Part shown: piece after piece, positions 1-5,260 of the stretch
Numbering within the stretch: position 1 is the first letter of the stretch
Layout: every line of letters begins with the position of its first letter
Origin: DATKCN01 sp035513175
GTDB taxonomy: Bacteria > Chloroflexota > Chloroflexia > Thermomicrobiales > CFX8
DNA length: 9,673 nt
NCBI GenBank assembly: GCA_035513175.1
Contig: DATKCN010000238.1
Span: forward strand, 1-9,673
Reading direction: 5' to 3'
Position numbers and translations under genes: made by a program
Notes under the pieces: model-generated
What the model saw: the letters and a program-made list of their open reading frames with translations, nothing else
Told to the model about the DNA's origin: nothing
Databases searched by the model: none

Positions 1-323
1 TGCCGGGGATGCACAGCGAACCACGCCGCGGCCCGTTCCGGCGACAGGCTCACCACGGCGTAAGGCAGCTCCGGCCGGTTGCCCGATCGACATAGCAGGT
101 AGTAGCGTCCGCTGGCGCAGCGACACAGCCAGGTGGACAGATCCTGCTGCCCCTGCATCACGACGTTCCACGCGAGCAGGCGCGCGTGTCCGGATGGAAA
201 CCGGGCGTCCGTGATGGTGATCTCGCGCTCGCCGGGTGCTGTGGCTGCTCCGCGAGGCCCCATCAGCATGTTCGGGGCATCGCGCCGTCGTATGTCACTG
301 AGGCGCGTCAGCGAGCCCGCCAT
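1..323 (-). CDS. Unrecognised protein, N-terminal part only (gene runs off the left edge)
   Basis: An open frame starts with ATG at 323-321 and reads leftward for 107 codons without a stop until the window ends, so the C-terminus is missing. A GGGAG Shine-Dalgarno element lies 7 bases before this ATG, which is why I chose it, although the frame stays open upstream to another ATG at 536. The extra upstream stretch is arginine-rich and looks non-coding. The visible protein begins MAGSLTRLSDIRRRDAPN, then has a segment rich in alternating hydrophobic residues (EREITITDARF) and a later part with RYYLLCR and LPYAVVSLSPERAAAWF. This suggests a small mixed alpha/beta domain. There is no signal peptide or membrane segment. 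I do not recognise the family and assign no function. Confidence 0.6.
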   Translation of the reverse strand, partial: MAGSLTRLSDIRRRDAPNMLMGPRGAATAPGEREITITDARFPSGHARLLAWNVVMQGQQDLSTWLCRCASGRYYLLCRSGNRPELPYAVVSLSPERAAAWFAVHPR

Positions 324-660
324 GATTGAACTCCCGCCGGTGTGTCGCCGCTCTTGCCGGGTCAACCCCGGATGCTGCAACAATCCATGTCGCAGCCCGC
401 GCCGCATTGGGAAACGGTGACCCAAGCTGGCCGGAGACGGCATGCGCCGCGTGCTGCGTCCGATGCCTGTAGTATGAGGCGCTATCTGATTCACGTCATG
501 AAGAACCTTCATCCGATCGAGGAGGGAACTCTGCATGGCGCGTGCCGGATCGCACGTGGCCGTGTATGTGCGGCGTCCGGGAAGGGGCGCGCTGCAGTTG
601 AGCGGCAGGCAGGGGACGCGAGGTGGCGGCGCCGCGCCCTTGTGTCACGAGCGAGCGACC
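324..660. other. Intergenic stretch without a supported gene
   Basis: About 340 bases separate the left-edge gene from the end of the response regulator gene. The left part holds the Shine-Dalgarno site of the leftward gene and a TTGACC hexamer that could belong to its promoter. On the plus strand a good Shine-Dalgarno (GGAGGG, 521-526) stands 8 bases before an ATG at 535, but the frame behind it runs antisense through the response regulator and looks like a by-product of high GC. I see no T-tract hairpin after the response regulator stop and no RNA gene. Confidence 0.5.
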
Positions 661-1386
661 TCAGGCGTTGGGGACGCCGGTCGTCGGCAGGAACCGGTAG
701 CCCTTGCCGGGCACCGTCGCGATGTAGCGTGGCTGGCGAAAGTCGTTCTGCAGCTTGGCGCGCAGGTTCCGGATATGGCGGTCAACCAGGTTGCTCTCGG
801 CGATGAAATCAACCCCCCACAGGTGATCGAGGATCTCATCGCGCGTCAACAGCCGTCCGGCATTGGCCGCCAGCAGGTAGAGCAGGTTCTGCTCCAGTCC
901 CGTGAGCTGCAGTTCGTGCCCGCCTGCGCGCACACTGCGGTTGAGGATATCGATTTCGAGCTCTCCCAGTCGCAGGACTGGAGTAAAGGTCATCACCTCC
1001 TGGTAGGTGCGCCGCATCAGAGCGAGCACCCGGGCGACCAGCTCCTCGGGCGAAAAGGGCACCGTCAGAATGTCGTCGACCCCCTGCTCGAACGCTGCCA
1101 ACTTGACGCGCAGATTGCCACGACGGGTCAGGCCGATCACTGGCAGACGCGCGCCATCGACCCCGGCTGCGCCGAGCACCTGCACGTCGTTAGCGCCCAC
1201 GAGGTCCATGTCGATAATGATCAGGTGCGGTCGCCACGAGGCGAGCAGCGTCCGCGCACTCTCGGTGCTCGCCTCAATCCGCGTGCTGTAGACGCCGTGA
1301 TTGAGCGTCATGCTGACGACGTCCGCCAGCACACGCTGATCGATCACGAGCAGGACACGGGCTGGACCACGGAACCTGCTGGACAC
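661..1386 (-). CDS. Orphan OmpR/PhoB-family response regulator with atypical receiver
   Basis: A 241-residue two-domain transcription regulator. Residues about 9-128 form a receiver domain and about 138-235 a winged-helix DNA-binding domain of the OmpR/PhoB type, recognised by LLTRDEILDHLWG, the RHIRNLRAKL recognition helix and the C-terminal YIATVPGKGYRF hairpin. The start is GTG (1386-1384), with AGGAGG six bases upstream. In the receiver the phospho-acceptor Asp is present (D59 in HLIIIDMDL) and the switch Thr is T87. The acidic pair is reduced to D16-Q17, and the conserved lysine before Pro is valine (V109 in LTVPFS, normally KPF). Phosphotransfer chemistry is therefore probably weak or absent. 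There is no histidine kinase beside it. The gene is divergent from the SnoaL-like gene, with a 268-base shared upstream region that holds an inverted repeat. The target genes are unknown; the family assignment is firm. Confidence 0.93.
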   Translation of the reverse strand: MSSRFRGPARVLLVIDQRVLADVVSMTLNHGVYSTRIEASTESARTLLASWRPHLIIIDMDLVGANDVQVLGAAGVDGARLPVIGLTRRGNLRVKLAAFEQGVDDILTVPFSPEELVARVLALMRRTYQEVMTFTPVLRLGELEIDILNRSVRAGGHELQLTGLEQNLLYLLAANAGRLLTRDEILDHLWGVDFIAESNLVDRHIRNLRAKLQNDFRQPRYIATVPGKGYRFLPTTGVPNA

Positions 1387-1416
1387 TTTGCGCCTCCTGT
1401 CCCGTCACGCGGGCCG

Positions 1417-1434
1417 CATCGGACCGTTCCGATG
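1417..1434. promoter_or_regulatory. Inverted repeat just upstream of the response regulator
   Basis: CATCGGA, a 4-base spacer CCGT, then TCCGATG form a perfect 7-base inverted repeat 30 bases before the GTG start of the response regulator. It could be an operator, for example for autoregulation, or a short hairpin in the 5' leader. The sequence is seen; the role is inferred. Confidence 0.35.
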
Positions 1435-1560
1435 GTCGCGCTGAGCGACGTGATCACCCCAGACGTAAAAAACACGACGCGGACGAGTGTGAGTGAAGTT
1501 CATGACAGTTCAGGCACATTCTGCCATGCTCGGTGCGATGGCACAACCAGCCACGGCAAC

Positions 1561-1572
1561 CAGTTGCAACTG
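1561..1572. promoter_or_regulatory. 12-base perfect palindrome in the divergent intergenic region
   Basis: CAGTTGCAACTG is a perfect palindrome lying 82 bases before the SnoaL-like start and 174 bases before the response regulator start. Such a site could bind a dimeric regulator. I could not place convincing -35 and -10 boxes around it, so this remains a candidate only. Confidence 0.25.
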
Positions 1573-1654
1573 CTTCGGAGACGGAGATTCGGCAGGCAAG
1601 AAACGGTAGCGTTCGAGCGCATGGCGTCATGGCGTCAACGGAGGCGAGGGCAAA

Positions 1655-2080
1655 ATGACAATGGCACACGATCAGCGCCTCGTTCGACGGGCAATCGCGG
1701 AAATCTTCAACCTGGGTCAACTCTCGGTCGCCGACGATCTGTTCACGGCCGACTACGTTAATCACGGTGGGCTGATCCCGGATCTCGTGTCGGGTCCTGA
1801 GGTCGTCAAGTTCAGCGCCGGGCTGTACCGGCGGGCATTCCCGAACCTGCGGATCACGATCGATGCGCTAGGGGGCGACGAGGACGTGCTGGTCATGGAT
1901 TGGTCGGCGCGTAATCGCCGCCTGGGCGCGGTTCCGGAGATCGACCCCACGGGGGAGGCTCGGGATCGAATGACCGGAGTGACTCGCGTTCGCTGTGCCG
2001 GCGGCATGATTGCGGAAAGCTGGACCGATTGGGATAGTGCCGCCATGCTGCGTCTCATGGGGATCGACGAGATGAACTAG
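1655..2080 (+). CDS. SnoaL-like polyketide cyclase / ester cyclase family protein (NTF2-like fold)
   Basis: A 141-residue cytoplasmic protein with the pattern of the SnoaL-like ester cyclase family, which has a cone-shaped alpha+beta NTF2-like fold. Signs are the N-terminal helix ending in IFNLGQLSVADDLF, the TADYVNH motif (N36, H37), the GPEVVKFSAGLYRRAFPNLRI segment, and the C-terminal part MIAESWTDWDSAAMLRLMG (E121, W126, D127). The length matches the usual 130-150 residues. The middle segment that normally reads like GTHxGEFxGIPPTG is diverged here (RNRRLGAVPEIDPTG). ATG 1655 is chosen because GGAGGCGAGGG ends four bases before it; ATG 1661 is a possible alternative. Members range from polyketide aldol cyclases to proteins of unknown substrate. 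No polyketide genes are nearby, so the substrate cannot be named. The gene is transcribed away from the response regulator and may be under its control. Confidence 0.82.
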   Translation: MTMAHDQRLVRRAIAEIFNLGQLSVADDLFTADYVNHGGLIPDLVSGPEVVKFSAGLYRRAFPNLRITIDALGGDEDVLVMDWSARNRRLGAVPEIDPTGEARDRMTGVTRVRCAGGMIAESWTDWDSAAMLRLMGIDEMN

Positions 2081-2162
2081 CCCGCCGCGCGTGACTGCCG
2101 CTCGATCAGCGCGATCGCGTCGCCTCGAGCCGGTCGATGTGGCCGGCAATCGCCCACTCGTC

Positions 2163-2354
2163 TCAACACGGCACGTCGGTCTCATGCACGCTGCCGGCCG
2201 CATCGACCCACAGCTTGCGACAGGTCGGCGTCTCTCCCGCCGCCCGCACGATGGCTCGCGAATGATCGCTGTCGATGGTTCGCACGACCCATCCATCGCC
2301 TTCGTAGCGCGTGACCATGACGTGAAACGCGTTGTCTGTTGCTGCTTTATCCAT
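2163..2354 (-). CDS. Small protein of unknown function, coupled to the XRE regulator
   Basis: A 63-residue frame starting with ATG at 2354-2352, inside the last codons of the upstream regulator gene (8-base ATGGATAA overlap). Translation is therefore probably coupled. The protein contains FHVMVTRYEGDGWVVRTIDSD, two short beta strands like the start of a small antiparallel sheet, followed by SRAIVRAAGETPTCRKLWVDAAGSVHE. It has no signal peptide and no membrane segment. The opening strand pattern is faintly like HicB-type or other small beta-sheet proteins, but I cannot assign a family. After the TGA at 2165-2163 the same frame continues with protein-like sequence for 18 codons, so the gene may have lost its original C-terminus. 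The operon position suggests a partner or modulator of the regulator; this is an inference. Confidence 0.6.
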   Translation of the reverse strand: MDKAATDNAFHVMVTRYEGDGWVVRTIDSDHSRAIVRAAGETPTCRKLWVDAAGSVHETDVPC

Positions 2355-2982
2355 GACTGTCTCGATCCTCCAGTATCGGAATAGCGCGGGATTCCACTGC
2401 CAACATCAGCTCGCGAGCGTCATGATCGAGCGGCACGATCGTCAGCCTCGGTATGCCGGACTGCTCCAGCGCGCGCCGATCCGTGCTCGTCACGATGAGC
2501 GGGATTGAATCCGTGTCGGCCTGGTCCCGTAGGCCGCGGAGCAGGTCGAGCGGCGAACCGGCGTCCAGCTCGACGACAATGACGTCCGGTCGCGCGCAGG
2601 CAATCTGGCTGGGCGTCACCGGCACTCTAATGACGCTGGTGACCCCATAGCGCTCGGTCTGCAGTAGCAGGTCGGCAAGGGGCTGCAGCGCGCGTGAGCT
2701 GCTCACGCAGTACACGTGCGTCCGCCTGCGTTGCGCAGGCGCGGCGTCCGGCGTCGGCTGGCTCGCTATCCCGGCGCGGACATCGAGCGCCTGCGCGAAC
2801 TCGACGACATCGCGGGGCGCGACCGCGAGCACGCGCGAGAGCTTCCCAATCGTGGCGAACGTCGCGGTTTGCCGCCCATTCTCGAGCGGCACGATCGTCT
2901 TAGTGGATGATCCGGCCAGGTCGGCCAGCCCACGCGTGCTGAGCAGCCGTTCGGTTCGCCAGGCTCGTAACGTCTTGGCCAC
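2347..2982 (-). CDS. XRE-type HTH regulator fused to a degenerate receiver domain
   Basis: A 211-residue protein. Residues about 3-62 are an XRE/Cro-type helix-turn-helix (LRAWRTERLLSTRGLADLAG, then KTIVPLENGRQTATFATIGKL). A linker rich in Pro, Ala and Gln leads to about 87-199, which follows the beta-alpha order of a CheY-like receiver: VYCVSSSRAL, ARPDVIVVELD, IPLIVTSTD and RLTIVPLD. In this alignment the acidic pair is Ser-Ser, the phospho-acceptor is Glu (E138), and the conserved Lys is Val (V183). Hence it is a pseudoreceiver that cannot be phosphorylated in the usual way. I chose the GTG at 2982-2980 because GGGGAGGGA lies six bases upstream. The longer frame from TTG 3000 would use that Shine-Dalgarno as coding sequence. 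The start faces an AT-rich palindromic region shared with the PRC-barrel gene. It probably acts as a DNA-binding regulator there. Confidence 0.82.
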   Translation of the reverse strand: MAKTLRAWRTERLLSTRGLADLAGSSTKTIVPLENGRQTATFATIGKLSRVLAVAPRDVVEFAQALDVRAGIASQPTPDAAPAQRRRTHVYCVSSSRALQPLADLLLQTERYGVTSVIRVPVTPSQIACARPDVIVVELDAGSPLDLLRGLRDQADTDSIPLIVTSTDRRALEQSGIPRLTIVPLDHDARELMLAVESRAIPILEDRDSHG

Positions 2983-3014
2983 GATTGATCCCTCCCCCAA
3001 TCTGATCGAAATGC

Positions 3015-3066
3015 ATTACATCATAACAACATCGTGTTGACATCGATGTAATTATGATATCATAAC
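3015..3066. promoter_or_regulatory. Palindrome-rich operator/promoter region between divergent genes
   Basis: This AT-rich island in a GC-rich window carries several overlapping symmetric elements. There is a perfect 14-base palindrome, TTATGATATCATAA (3052-3065), and a perfect 10-base palindrome, ACATCGATGT (3040-3049). CAACA-TCG-TGTTG is an inverted repeat at 3027-3039. ATTACATC (3015-3022) is inverted as GATGTAAT (3045-3052). ATCATAAC is repeated directly at 3020-3027 and 3059-3066. It lies 33 bases before the GTG of the XRE-pseudoreceiver gene and about 90 bases before the PRC-barrel gene. It most likely holds promoters for both directions and binding sites for a dimeric regulator, with the adjacent XRE protein the first candidate. 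Confidence 0.65.
3037..3063 (+). promoter_or_regulatory. Candidate sigma-70-type promoter for the PRC-barrel/cold-shock unit
   Basis: A consensus -35 box TTGACA (3037-3042) is followed after 15 bases by TATCAT (3058-3063) as a possible -10. The spacer is a little short; TCATAA, two bases further, gives 17 bases but a poorer box. The -10 lies inside the 14-base palindrome and the -35 overlaps the two other symmetric elements, so a repressor bound here would block transcription. Confidence 0.5.
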
Positions 3067-3154
3067 GGTGTCAGTGCGGATTCGATCCCACACTCAGGCT
3101 GCTGGTGTGCAGTTGACGAAGACAGCAGTGGTGAGAGATGCGGGAAGAGGGAAT

Positions 3155-3478
3155 ATGGCATCCGAGACCGCCCCGGAACAATCGATCGCGCCGGAAGGGA
3201 CGATGAGCGGGATCGATGCTGGCTCACAGATGCGACTTGCGATGCCGGTCGTAGAAAGTCAGGGCAGGGCGATTGGAACGCTCGAAGCCTGGCACAATGA
3301 CCCACTGACGGGACGTATGACCGGGCTTACCGTGCGTCACGGCCTCTTCGGCCGCAGATACACGCGTGTCCCGACCGGCGATCTGGCAGGCGTCAGCGAT
3401 GGGATGCTAATGCTGGCCCATAGCCGGAAGGCGTTCAAGCAACTGCCGGGATGTGACGCGCCTGCCCGCCGACGATAG
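3155..3478 (+). CDS. PRC-barrel-like small protein
   Basis: With the ATG at 3155 the protein has 107 residues. The part from about 24 to 98 resembles PRC-barrel or DUF2171-type domains, small six-stranded beta barrels found in stress-linked and RNA-linked proteins. It reads QMRLAMPVVESQGRAIGTLE, then TGLTVRHGLFGRRYTRVPTG (the typical position for a basic loop followed by 'vP...v'), DLAGVSDGMLMLAHS and a short C-terminal helix. The first 23 residues look disordered. The frame is open back to GTG 3068, but that codon lies right behind the -10 box. ATG 3155 has a purine-rich GGGAAGAGGG upstream; ATG 3203, after GGAAGGGA, is also possible. The gene is first in a rightward unit with the cold-shock gene, 91 bases away. 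Domain assignment is from pattern only and moderately sure; there is no catalytic motif. Confidence 0.62.
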   Translation: MASETAPEQSIAPEGTMSGIDAGSQMRLAMPVVESQGRAIGTLEAWHNDPLTGRMTGLTVRHGLFGRRYTRVPTGDLAGVSDGMLMLAHSRKAFKQLPGCDAPARRR

Positions 3479-3498
3479 AGCGCGTACGACACTCGCGA

Positions 3499-3528
3499 CG
3501 GACGAACACCCCATCTGGAATTCGTCCG
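3499..3528 (+). promoter_or_regulatory. Inverted repeat in the leader of the cold-shock gene
   Basis: CGGACGAA (3499-3506) and TTCGTCCG (3521-3528) are perfect 8-base complementary arms around a 14-base loop. They lie between the PRC-barrel stop and the cold-shock start (41 bases before its ATG). In RNA this would form a hairpin. It may stabilise or process the message, or respond to temperature, as leaders of cold-shock genes often do; alternatively it is an operator. There is no T-tract, so it is not an intrinsic terminator. Confidence 0.45.
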
Positions 3529-3569
3529 GCAACATGACGAAGCGACGACAGAAAGTAAGGAAAAACGAC

Positions 3570-3797
3570 ATGGCTACAGGAACGATCAAGACGATGGTGC
3601 TCGCCAAGGGCTTTGGATTCATCACGCCGGACGACGCTGTTGGAGACGGAAGCGATCTGTTCTTCCATCAGTCATCGGTGGCCGACGGGAACTTTGACGA
3701 CCTTCAGAGCGGCCAGCGGGTGCACTTCGACGACGAGCCGGACCCACGCAACGCCAGCCGCCGTCGCGCCGCGAACGTCGAGCTCGCTACCGCGTAA
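3570..3797 (+). CDS. Cold-shock-domain protein (CspA family)
   Basis: A 75-residue single cold-shock domain, a five-stranded OB-fold that binds single-stranded RNA and DNA and acts as an RNA chaperone. RNP1 is KGFGFI (13-18) and RNP2 is LFFHQS (30-35). The N-terminal strand reads MATGTIKTMVLAKGFGF, so the Trp-Phe pair usual before RNP1 (VKWFN) is replaced by Thr-Met. This is a known kind of variation in non-enteric members but would weaken stacking on nucleic acid. The ATG at 3570 was chosen because AAGGA stands about eight bases upstream and the protein then has the normal family length. The frame is open further upstream without homology. It follows the PRC-barrel gene after 91 bases that hold a hairpin, and is closed by a strong terminator, so both genes are probably one unit. 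Confidence 0.93.
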   Translation: MATGTIKTMVLAKGFGFITPDDAVGDGSDLFFHQSSVADGNFDDLQSGQRVHFDDEPDPRNASRRRAANVELATA

Positions 3798-3856
3798 CCC
3801 CTGAACAGTCCCCGTGCGAGCGTTGCTGGCATCAGCGGCGCTCGCGCTCGCATGAC

Positions 3857-3884
3857 CGGCTGTCCGGTCGCGGACAGCCGTTTT
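3857..3884 (+). terminator. Rho-independent terminator after the cold-shock gene
   Basis: A perfect 10-base stem, CGGCTGTCCG (3857-3866) and CGGACAGCCG (3871-3880), with the loop GTCG, is followed by TTTT (3881-3884). It lies 60 bases after the cold-shock stop. A second GC-rich hairpin (GCGAGCG 3816-3822 with CGCTCGC 3839-3845, inner GCTG/CAGC) precedes it. On the minus strand there is no T-tract after the stem, so it terminates mainly rightward transcription. Confidence 0.88.
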
Positions 3885-3907
3885 GCGTTCAGCTCGCGGT
3901 GTCGCCG

Positions 3908-4012
3908 TCAGCGCGCCTGATCGGCGACGCTGATGATCTCGACGGCGCGGCGCATGGTCGCGTCGTGGTGGATGAACACCGGATAAACCGTCACCACATC
4001 GCGGATCAGCAC
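3908..4012 (-). CDS. 34-residue frame resembling the first half of a CBS domain
   Basis: GTG at 4012-4010 has AGGAGG five bases upstream and opens a 34-codon frame: LIRDVVTVYPVFIHHDATMR, then RAVEIISVADQAR and a stop. This matches the usual start of a CBS domain (a DVMT..PV.v.pDaTl.eA...m pattern), a unit of about 60 residues that normally comes in pairs and binds adenosyl ligands. Here it breaks off where the second half should begin, and no continuation is seen in other frames. It starts 19 bases after the stop of the membrane protein gene, so the two are probably cotranscribed. It may be a relic of a longer CBS gene, or a true microprotein kept because its ribosome binding site is excellent. 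The CBS resemblance is from pattern only. Confidence 0.5.
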   Translation of the reverse strand: MLIRDVVTVYPVFIHHDATMRRAVEIISVADQAR

Positions 4013-4031
4013 CGGCGCCTCCTTTGACTTC

Positions 4032-4994
4032 TCATGCAGTGTCGATATTGTCGATCGCGGTGGCCGTTTCGTCACGCCGCCCGCTGGCGATGGCGTTGAT
4101 CTCCGCGCCGAGCACAATGATCTGTCCCAGCAGATAGATCCAGAACATCAGCACCAGCGCCAGCGCGAAGGCGCCGCCGTAGACGCCGAAGCCGCCGGTG
4201 AGCCGCATGTACAAAGGGAAGACCTGCGCCAGAAGCATGAACAGGACGGCCGCGACCGCCGCTCCGGGCCAGGCCACGGCGCGGGACGCGCGGTAGTTCG
4301 GGATGGTGGCGTACAGTGTCAGGGCCATCAGGTAGGCCGCGACGTAGGAAATCACGGCGGCGATGATCCCCGAGACCCAGCGCGCTTCGTGCGTGTCGAA
4401 CAGCCGATCAGGAATCGCGATCATGACCGTCGCCGCCGTCGAGGCGATCGCCGCGGCGATCATCAGCAGCGTTGCCAGCGGGACCGCGATGAGCGCCACC
4501 AGCCGCCGTTCGACGTAGGGTCGCCGCTCGGTGCGGTAGATGCGCGCGAACGCCTTGTCCAGCGAAGTGAACAGGCGTGATCCCGCGAGCAGGATGCCGA
4601 CCACCGCCAGCACGCCGAAGCTGCCGGTGTTCATCCGCGCGCTTTCAACCATGGACAGCACCGGCTCCGCCGCGGCGGGAGGCAGCACGGTGACGATGAC
4701 GCCCTCCACACGCTGGTTGACATCACTGCTACGGGTGATGAGCCCGATGACTGCCGAGAAGACCAGCAGCAGCGGCAGGAGCGAAAAGAGCGCATTGAAC
4801 GCGATAGTCGTGGCGAGGCCGTCGCCGTCGTCGAGCAAGTAATTCGCCACCAGACGGCGCGACTCGAGCCAGTCAATGACGCGCCGAGCGCGCCCCTGGT
4901 CACGCAGGACGGGCAGCGCTGGAAGCCGATTGGTCGTCTGGCCCGCTCCGTCGCGAGCGGGAGTTCGCTTGCCGGCGTCGGGAATGCCTGTCAC
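4032..4994 (-). CDS. YihY/BrkB-family (UPF0761) inner membrane protein
   Basis: A 320-residue integral membrane protein. After a cytoplasmic N-terminus of about 55 residues there are six hydrophobic segments at roughly 62-86, 123-142, 164-190, 207-232, 241-265 and 273-302. The family signature is visible in DGDGLATTIAFNALFSLLPLLL (residues about 57-77; normally 'aaalaYyalfSlfPlll'), in GSRLFTSLDKAFARIYRTERR before the third segment, and in GGFGVYGGAFALALVLMFWIYL near the end. The stop follows a short polar tail. The start is GTG at 4994-4992 with AAGGGG upstream at a rather wide spacing. YihY was once annotated as RNase BN in error; some relatives are proposed exporters, but no transported substrate is established for this group. 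The gene is followed closely by the CBS-like short frame and is divergent from the second XRE gene. Confidence 0.9.
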   Translation of the reverse strand: MTGIPDAGKRTPARDGAGQTTNRLPALPVLRDQGRARRVIDWLESRRLVANYLLDDGDGLATTIAFNALFSLLPLLLVFSAVIGLITRSSDVNQRVEGVIVTVLPPAAAEPVLSMVESARMNTGSFGVLAVVGILLAGSRLFTSLDKAFARIYRTERRPYVERRLVALIAVPLATLLMIAAAIASTAATVMIAIPDRLFDTHEARWVSGIIAAVISYVAAYLMALTLYATIPNYRASRAVAWPGAAVAAVLFMLLAQVFPLYMRLTGGFGVYGGAFALALVLMFWIYLLGQIIVLGAEINAIASGRRDETATAIDNIDTA

Positions 4995-5161
4995 GGCGGC
5001 GCTGCCCCTTCAATTGCGTCGACGAGTCCTCGCGCTGTGACGGCCTTTATTGTGCCGCGCTGGCGCGGGGAATCACAGCCGGCGAGGCGCGCGTGACGAG
5101 CGCGTGAGGCTGCGCCGGCATGGTCCCTGAACGAGCAGAAATCTTCCAAACACATGCACAG

Positions 5162-5190
5162 TTGACAATTGCGTTAACCTACCCCATGCT
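5162..5190 (+). promoter_or_regulatory. Candidate promoter of the small XRE regulator
   Basis: TTGACA (5162-5167) is a consensus -35 box. A spacer of exactly 17 bases leads to CATGCT (5185-5190), a weak -10 with three matches to TATAAT. The -35 is part of an imperfect inverted repeat (GTTGAC ... GTTAAC, 5161-5178), as would suit repression by the HTH protein encoded 71 bases downstream. The weak -10 makes the call tentative. Confidence 0.4.
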
Positions 5191-5260
5191 GGCTTTGTAC
5201 ATCCCGGTCTAATCGCGCACGGAGTATTCGAACGGCAGGGTCGTTATCGAGGAGACAATC

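Noticed and set aside
535..1761. 408-codon plus-strand frame
   Set aside because: It is antisense to the clearly recognised response regulator over its whole length and has no protein-like pattern; I keep it only as a low-interest note because of its ribosome binding site.
2103..2117. CGATC/GATCG hairpin after the SnoaL-like gene as terminator
   Set aside because: Only five base pairs and no T-tract.
3068..3154. Longer N-terminus of the PRC-barrel protein from GTG 3068
   Set aside because: The codon lies immediately behind the candidate -10 box and has no ribosome binding site.
5020..5160. Possible RNA gene in the GC-rich region upstream of the second XRE gene
   Set aside because: No cloverleaf, conserved loop or terminator could be recognised.
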